Source: Flagellimonas chongwuensis
GTDB taxonomy: Bacteria; Bacteroidota; Bacteroidia; Flavobacteriales; Flavobacteriaceae
NCBI RefSeq assembly: GCF_013376415.1
Contig: NZ_WYET01000004.1
Location: 558,001 to 622,000, forward strand
Length of the DNA stretch: 64,000 nucleotides
Direction of reading: 5' to 3'
Shown: positions 60,911 through 64,000 of the stretch, one piece after another
How the letters are laid out: each line of letters opens with the position of its first letter
Position numbering within the stretch: position 1 is the first letter of the stretch
The notes under the pieces: generated by a model
What the model was told of the DNA's origin: nothing
Databases searched by the model: none
Seen by the model: the letters and a program-made list of their open reading frames with translations, nothing else
Position numbers and translations under genes: made by a program

Positions 60911-61921
60911 ATGCAGATAAAGCTCAAAAAATATATCCTTCAACTAGCACATACCTTTACCATTTCCAGAGAGTCCCGGGACGAGCAAGACACCTTGATC
61001 GTTTGTCTTTCTCTAGATGGAAAAACGGGTTTTGGGGAAGCCACTTCCAATCCGTATTATAAAATTACCATTGAAGGGATGATGGCCGAAATAGAAGCGG
61101 TCCAAGATCAAATTGAAAATTATGAATTTGACTCTCCCGAAAACTTTTACGAGTTTTTGGAGTCACTCGACCTTCATAAATTTACGCTTTGTGCCTTGGA
61201 TTTGGCCGCGAACGATCTTTATGGCAAGCTAAAGGGCAAACCGCTCTACGAAATCTGGGGAACTTCCAACGAGAAGTATCCAATGACCAACTATACCATC
61301 GGAATAGACACCATCGATAAAATGGTGGCCAAACTCCAAGAGAAACCATGGCCGTTGTATAAAATTAAGTTGGGAACTTCGGATGATGTTGCCATAGTTC
61401 GCGAATTGCGCAAACACACCGATAGCATTTTCAGGATAGATGCCAACACCGCATGGAGCGCAGAGGAAACCATTAAGAATGCGCCGTTATTGAAGGAACT
61501 TGGCGTAGAGTTTTTGGAACAGCCACTCAAGGCCAATGATTGGGAAGGAATGTCCTTGGTGAAGGAGCAATCCGTTCTTCCGGTCATCGCCGACGAAAGT
61601 TGTATTATAGAGAGCGATGTGGAACAATGCGGAGGTTATTTTCACGGTATTAACATTAAATTGACCAAATGCGGGGGGCTCACCCCTGCCCTTCGCATGA
61701 TCAAAAAAGGGCGAGAGCTTGGGTTACAACTTATGGTGGGCTGCATGACAGAGTCTACAGTAGGCATTTCTGCCATTGCACAACTATTGCCACAGTTGGA
61801 TTATGTGGATATGGATGGTGCCATGCTCCTAAAAGGTGATATCGCCAAAGGTGTTGAAATTTTAGAAGGTGGAAAAGTGGTGTTCCCCAAGTTACCCGGT
61901 AGCGGCATAGAATTGCTCTAA
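60911..61921 (+). CDS. Dipeptide epimerase (L-Ala-D/L-Glu epimerase)
   Basis: A 336-residue enolase-superfamily enzyme of the muconate-lactonizing subgroup. The catalytic lysines are in YKIKLGT (K-x-K) and GINIKLTKCGG; metal ligands are Asp in RIDANTAW, Glu in FLEQPL and Asp in IADESC. These features match L-Ala-D/L-Glu epimerase, which converts L-Ala-D-Glu from peptidoglycan to L-Ala-L-Glu for cleavage. The stop overlaps the next gene's ATG by one base (TAATG). With the NlpC/P60 gene at 63029 it resembles the Bacillus ykfB/ykfC set. Confidence 0.9.
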   Translation: MQIKLKKYILQLAHTFTISRESRDEQDTLIVCLSLDGKTGFGEATSNPYYKITIEGMMAEIEAVQDQIENYEFDSPENFYEFLESLDLHKFTLCALDLAANDLYGKLKGKPLYEIWGTSNEKYPMTNYTIGIDTIDKMVAKLQEKPWPLYKIKLGTSDDVAIVRELRKHTDSIFRIDANTAWSAEETIKNAPLLKELGVEFLEQPLKANDWEGMSLVKEQSVLPVIADESCIIESDVEQCGGYFHGINIKLTKCGGLTPALRMIKKGRELGLQLMVGCMTESTVGISAIAQLLPQLDYVDMDGAMLLKGDIAKGVEILEGGKVVFPKLPGSGIELL

Positions 61922-62964
61922 TGGCCTATCCCATTCAAAGCATACCTGATAGACAAATCCTAGTGAACGGAAAACTCCATTTATATTTTGGGGGTACCTC
62001 CTATTTAGGTTTGCAAAACTATGAACCGTTCAAAACATTGTATTTAAAAAATGTATCCAAATACGGACTGCATTATGGGGCTTCCAGAAAATCGAATGTA
62101 CAATTGGACATTTACGAAGAAGCTGAAAATCACTTAGCGAACTGGGTTGGCAGTGAACGTTGTTTGACCATGTCCAGCGGCTATTTGGGAGCGCAATTGG
62201 TCGTACACAAGCTATTGGGCCAGGGCCATCCCGTATTTGCGGCTCCCAATGCCCACACCGCACTATTAATAAATGGTGTGGAACAAGCCAGGGACTTTGA
62301 ACAGCTTTTAAACGCTGTGTCAACGGCAACAGATTCCGAGAAATTGCCTGTAGTTCTTTTTGACACCATAGATTTTTCCGGTAAACAATTTCCTAATTTT
62401 CAGGATTTGCAAAAACTGCCTTTGGAAAAGGTAATTCTAGTGGGCGATGATTCACATGGTATTGGCATTATTGGAAATCATGGGAATGGTTGTTATCAAA
62501 CCCTAAAGAAATTGAAGCCGGCGAATCTTTTTGTATGCTGTTCCTTAGGAAAAGCGCTTGGCATACAGGCAGGAGCAGTGTTTGGTGATAAAGTCGCGAT
62601 TGAAAACCTCATAAACACTCCTTTTTATGGAGGGGCAAGTCCTGCATCACCAGCATTTATGGCAACGCTGTTGGGGGCCGAACAAATATATTCCGAACGC
62701 TTGCAAATACTTGAGGAAAACCACAGGTATTTTATAAGTTTACTGAAAAACCCTTCTTTTTTCTCGCATATGGAGGGACATCCTACTTTTGAGTTTCAGA
62801 ATATCGGAATGGCAACAGCCTTGAACAAAGATGGGTTTGTTTTTACCAACTTCAATTATCCTGATGAAAATGGGCCTTTGGTAAGTCGTATTGTGCTTAG
62901 CGCCTATCATAACAAAAACGACATTGAAAAATTGATTAGAAGTGTTAATGAGCATGTTAGTTGA
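61921..62964 (+). CDS. AONS-like PLP-dependent enzyme (class I/II aminotransferase fold)
   Basis: A 347-residue fold-type I PLP enzyme of the 2-amino-3-ketobutyrate CoA ligase/8-amino-7-oxononanoate synthase group, shorter than BioF (about 385 aa). The PLP-binding Lys is in CCSLGKALGIQAGAVFG; VGDDSHGIGIIG corresponds to the DDAHG motif, and YLGLQNYEPFK with GASRKSNVQLD match the N-terminal part. Its own reaction is unknown. One base overlaps the epimerase gene, so they are translationally coupled, which suggests use of the L-alanine or dipeptide from murein recycling. A biotin role is unlikely as no bio genes are near. Confidence 0.82.
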   Translation: MAYPIQSIPDRQILVNGKLHLYFGGTSYLGLQNYEPFKTLYLKNVSKYGLHYGASRKSNVQLDIYEEAENHLANWVGSERCLTMSSGYLGAQLVVHKLLGQGHPVFAAPNAHTALLINGVEQARDFEQLLNAVSTATDSEKLPVVLFDTIDFSGKQFPNFQDLQKLPLEKVILVGDDSHGIGIIGNHGNGCYQTLKKLKPANLFVCCSLGKALGIQAGAVFGDKVAIENLINTPFYGGASPASPAFMATLLGAEQIYSERLQILEENHRYFISLLKNPSFFSHMEGHPTFEFQNIGMATALNKDGFVFTNFNYPDENGPLVSRIVLSAYHNKNDIEKLIRSVNEHVS

Positions 62965-63028
62965 GAAGCATTTCTCTTTTATTGATTAATTTGCGAATAC
63001 CAACACATTTTAAATACTAACTCACAGA

Positions 63029-64000
63029 ATGAAATTTACCCACTCCCTAAAAACTGGAATGCTACACCTAGCATTGACAAGCCTTCTTTGTATATCATGT
63101 CAACAAGAGAAAGCCGAAGAAGCAAATAAAGTTGATTCAATTATAAACTCGGTGAAAGAAACCTATGCACCAGACAAGCGCGTAGCTCTTTTTGATATTC
63201 AATCTGAGAAGAATTCTTCTGGTTATGTTATAAAGGGCAAAACCAACCTTCCAGAAGCCTTGAGTGCTTTTAAAAAAGAGTTGGATTCCCAAAAAATAGC
63301 ATACACGGACAGTATTGAGGTATTGCCCTCACAAAAGTTAGAGGGAATGATTTACGGGGTAATCAATAATTCCGTTGCCAACCTGAGGTCAAAACCTGCC
63401 CATTCTGCCGAATTGGTCACACAGGGTACCTTGGGAATGCCCCTTAACGTATATCAAAAAGAGAGAAGCTGGTACCTTATACAAACTCCAGACAACTATC
63501 TTGGATGGGTAGATGGTGGCGGTATTGAATTGATGAACAAGGAGGACTTTGATGCCTGGCAAGCAACTGACAAGGCAATTTATACGAATACTTATGGGAA
63601 GTCTTACACCTCAGCTGATGTTGGTTCTGAAGTCGTTTCCGATGTAGTGGCTGGCAATATTTTCAGTTTGATTACCGACAGCGGCAATTTTTATCAAATA
63701 AAATATCCGGATGGACGGGAAGCATATCTGCCAAAAGAGGAAGCTAACACTTTTAACGAATGGAAATCCGGCTTGGCATTTACGAAGGAAAGTTTGGTCG
63801 AGACCTCCAAAACAATGCTCGGTGTACCCTATTTATGGGGAGGTACTTCCACCAAAGGTGTGGATTGTAGTGGTTTTACCAAAACTGTTTATTTAATGAA
63901 CGGAATGATCATCCCCCGAGATGCTTCACAACAGATTCATGAAGGAACTTTGGTTGACGATTCAAAAGATTTTGACAAACTGATTGCCGGAGACCTTTTG
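63029..64000 (+). CDS. NlpC/P60 family lipoprotein endopeptidase (partial at window end)
   Basis: The frame opens with ATG 63029 (MKFTHSLKTGMLHLALTSLL) and is open to the last base, giving 324 residues; the end lies outside the window. It has a lipoprotein signal (LLCISC, Cys24), then a helical segment, two SH3-like parts (about 106-170 and 183-240) and the NlpC/P60 domain with nucleophile Cys280 in GVDCSGFTK, preceded by MLGVPYLWGGTS. The domain order resembles YkfC-type gamma-D-glutamyl-L-diamino acid endopeptidases, which cut murein peptides; the epimerase encoded upstream uses the product L-Ala-D-Glu. Catalytic His and the third residue are beyond the edge. Confidence 0.88.
   Translation, partial: MKFTHSLKTGMLHLALTSLLCISCQQEKAEEANKVDSIINSVKETYAPDKRVALFDIQSEKNSSGYVIKGKTNLPEALSAFKKELDSQKIAYTDSIEVLPSQKLEGMIYGVINNSVANLRSKPAHSAELVTQGTLGMPLNVYQKERSWYLIQTPDNYLGWVDGGGIELMNKEDFDAWQATDKAIYTNTYGKSYTSADVGSEVVSDVVAGNIFSLITDSGNFYQIKYPDGREAYLPKEEANTFNEWKSGLAFTKESLVETSKTMLGVPYLWGGTSTKGVDCSGFTKTVYLMNGMIIPRDASQQIHEGTLVDDSKDFDKLIAGDLL

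Noticed and set aside
60820-61062. 80-codon frame in front of the epimerase
   Set aside because: It spans the GIN-gene terminator and overlaps the epimerase gene in another frame.
1-64000. tRNA, rRNA, CRISPR arrays, transposase genes or phage genes
   Set aside because: None was recognised on either strand; gaps between genes are mostly under 280 bases and hold no cloverleaf, regular repeat-spacer pattern or transposase motif. A dedicated tRNA and RNA-family search could settle this.

Overview
The window reads as chromosomal DNA of a marine-type member of the Flavobacteriaceae (Bacteroidota), perhaps near Muricauda/Allomuricauda; the genus is a guess. Reasons seen in the sequence are a moderately AT-rich composition, promoter boxes of the Bacteroidota type (TTTG, about 20 nt, TANNTTTG), many lipoprotein signals, a TonB receptor with an N-terminal carboxypeptidase-regulatory-like domain, a PorP/SprF protein, 2TM/LytS/LytTR genes, and GIN, DUF2490, DUF4870 and DUF2141 family genes. 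No rRNA, tRNA, CRISPR array, prophage or complete insertion sequence was seen.

Layout. 1-900: 3' end of purL and a GNAT gene. 986-9600: fatty-acid beta-oxidation, with a separate acyl-CoA synthetase gene, then marR, fadN-type, thiolase and acyl-CoA dehydrogenase. A 28-bp perfect palindrome sits in front of marR. Two small four-helix-bundle genes, one of them frameshifted, are wedged between the enzyme genes. 9773-19563: a GH15 gene divergent from a tightly packed operon of a trehalose-6-phosphate synthase/phosphatase fusion, a beta-propeller/SnoaL protein, a TMEM175-like channel, an M28 and an M1 peptidase and a YdeI/OmdA protein. 19568-29576: an MFS transporter, two exported amidohydrolases, a sortilin-like BNR protein, an S9 peptidase and a DUF2490 protein, which suggests peptide scavenging. 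29645-36000: Cu-Zn SOD, a YjdI/YjdJ-like pair, an ECF sigma/anti-sigma pair, an OmpW-like barrel, CorA, a small MscS-like channel and a TPR lipoprotein.

36138-41844: a LETM1-related protein gene next to a reverse-strand cluster of a TPR protein, a LytS-type kinase carrying a C-terminal 2TM domain, four stand-alone 2TM proteins and a LytTR regulator. 42000-51979: PaiB, a PorP/SprF protein with a SPOR-like tail, a second GNAT, DoxX, a TonB receptor whose promoter region carries a 62-bp tandem duplication, DUF2141, OxyR with both redox cysteines, a 65-aa conserved protein, a PBP4-type carboxypeptidase and a NudK-like Nudix enzyme. 52028-60802: an M81 peptidase, DUF2461, AIM24, an AT-rich gene that may be an orphan CdiI-type immunity gene, DUF4442, and a DUF4870/DUF4440/PadR/PspC/GIN envelope set. 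60911-64000: a muropeptide-recycling cluster of dipeptide epimerase, an AONS-like PLP enzyme and an NlpC/P60 lipoprotein cut by the window end.

The most unusual features are the four-helix-bundle insertions with complementary flanks inside the beta-oxidation operon, the 2TM array feeding a LytS/LytTR pair, the duplicated TonB receptor promoter region, and the muropeptide cluster with an unassigned AONS-like enzyme.
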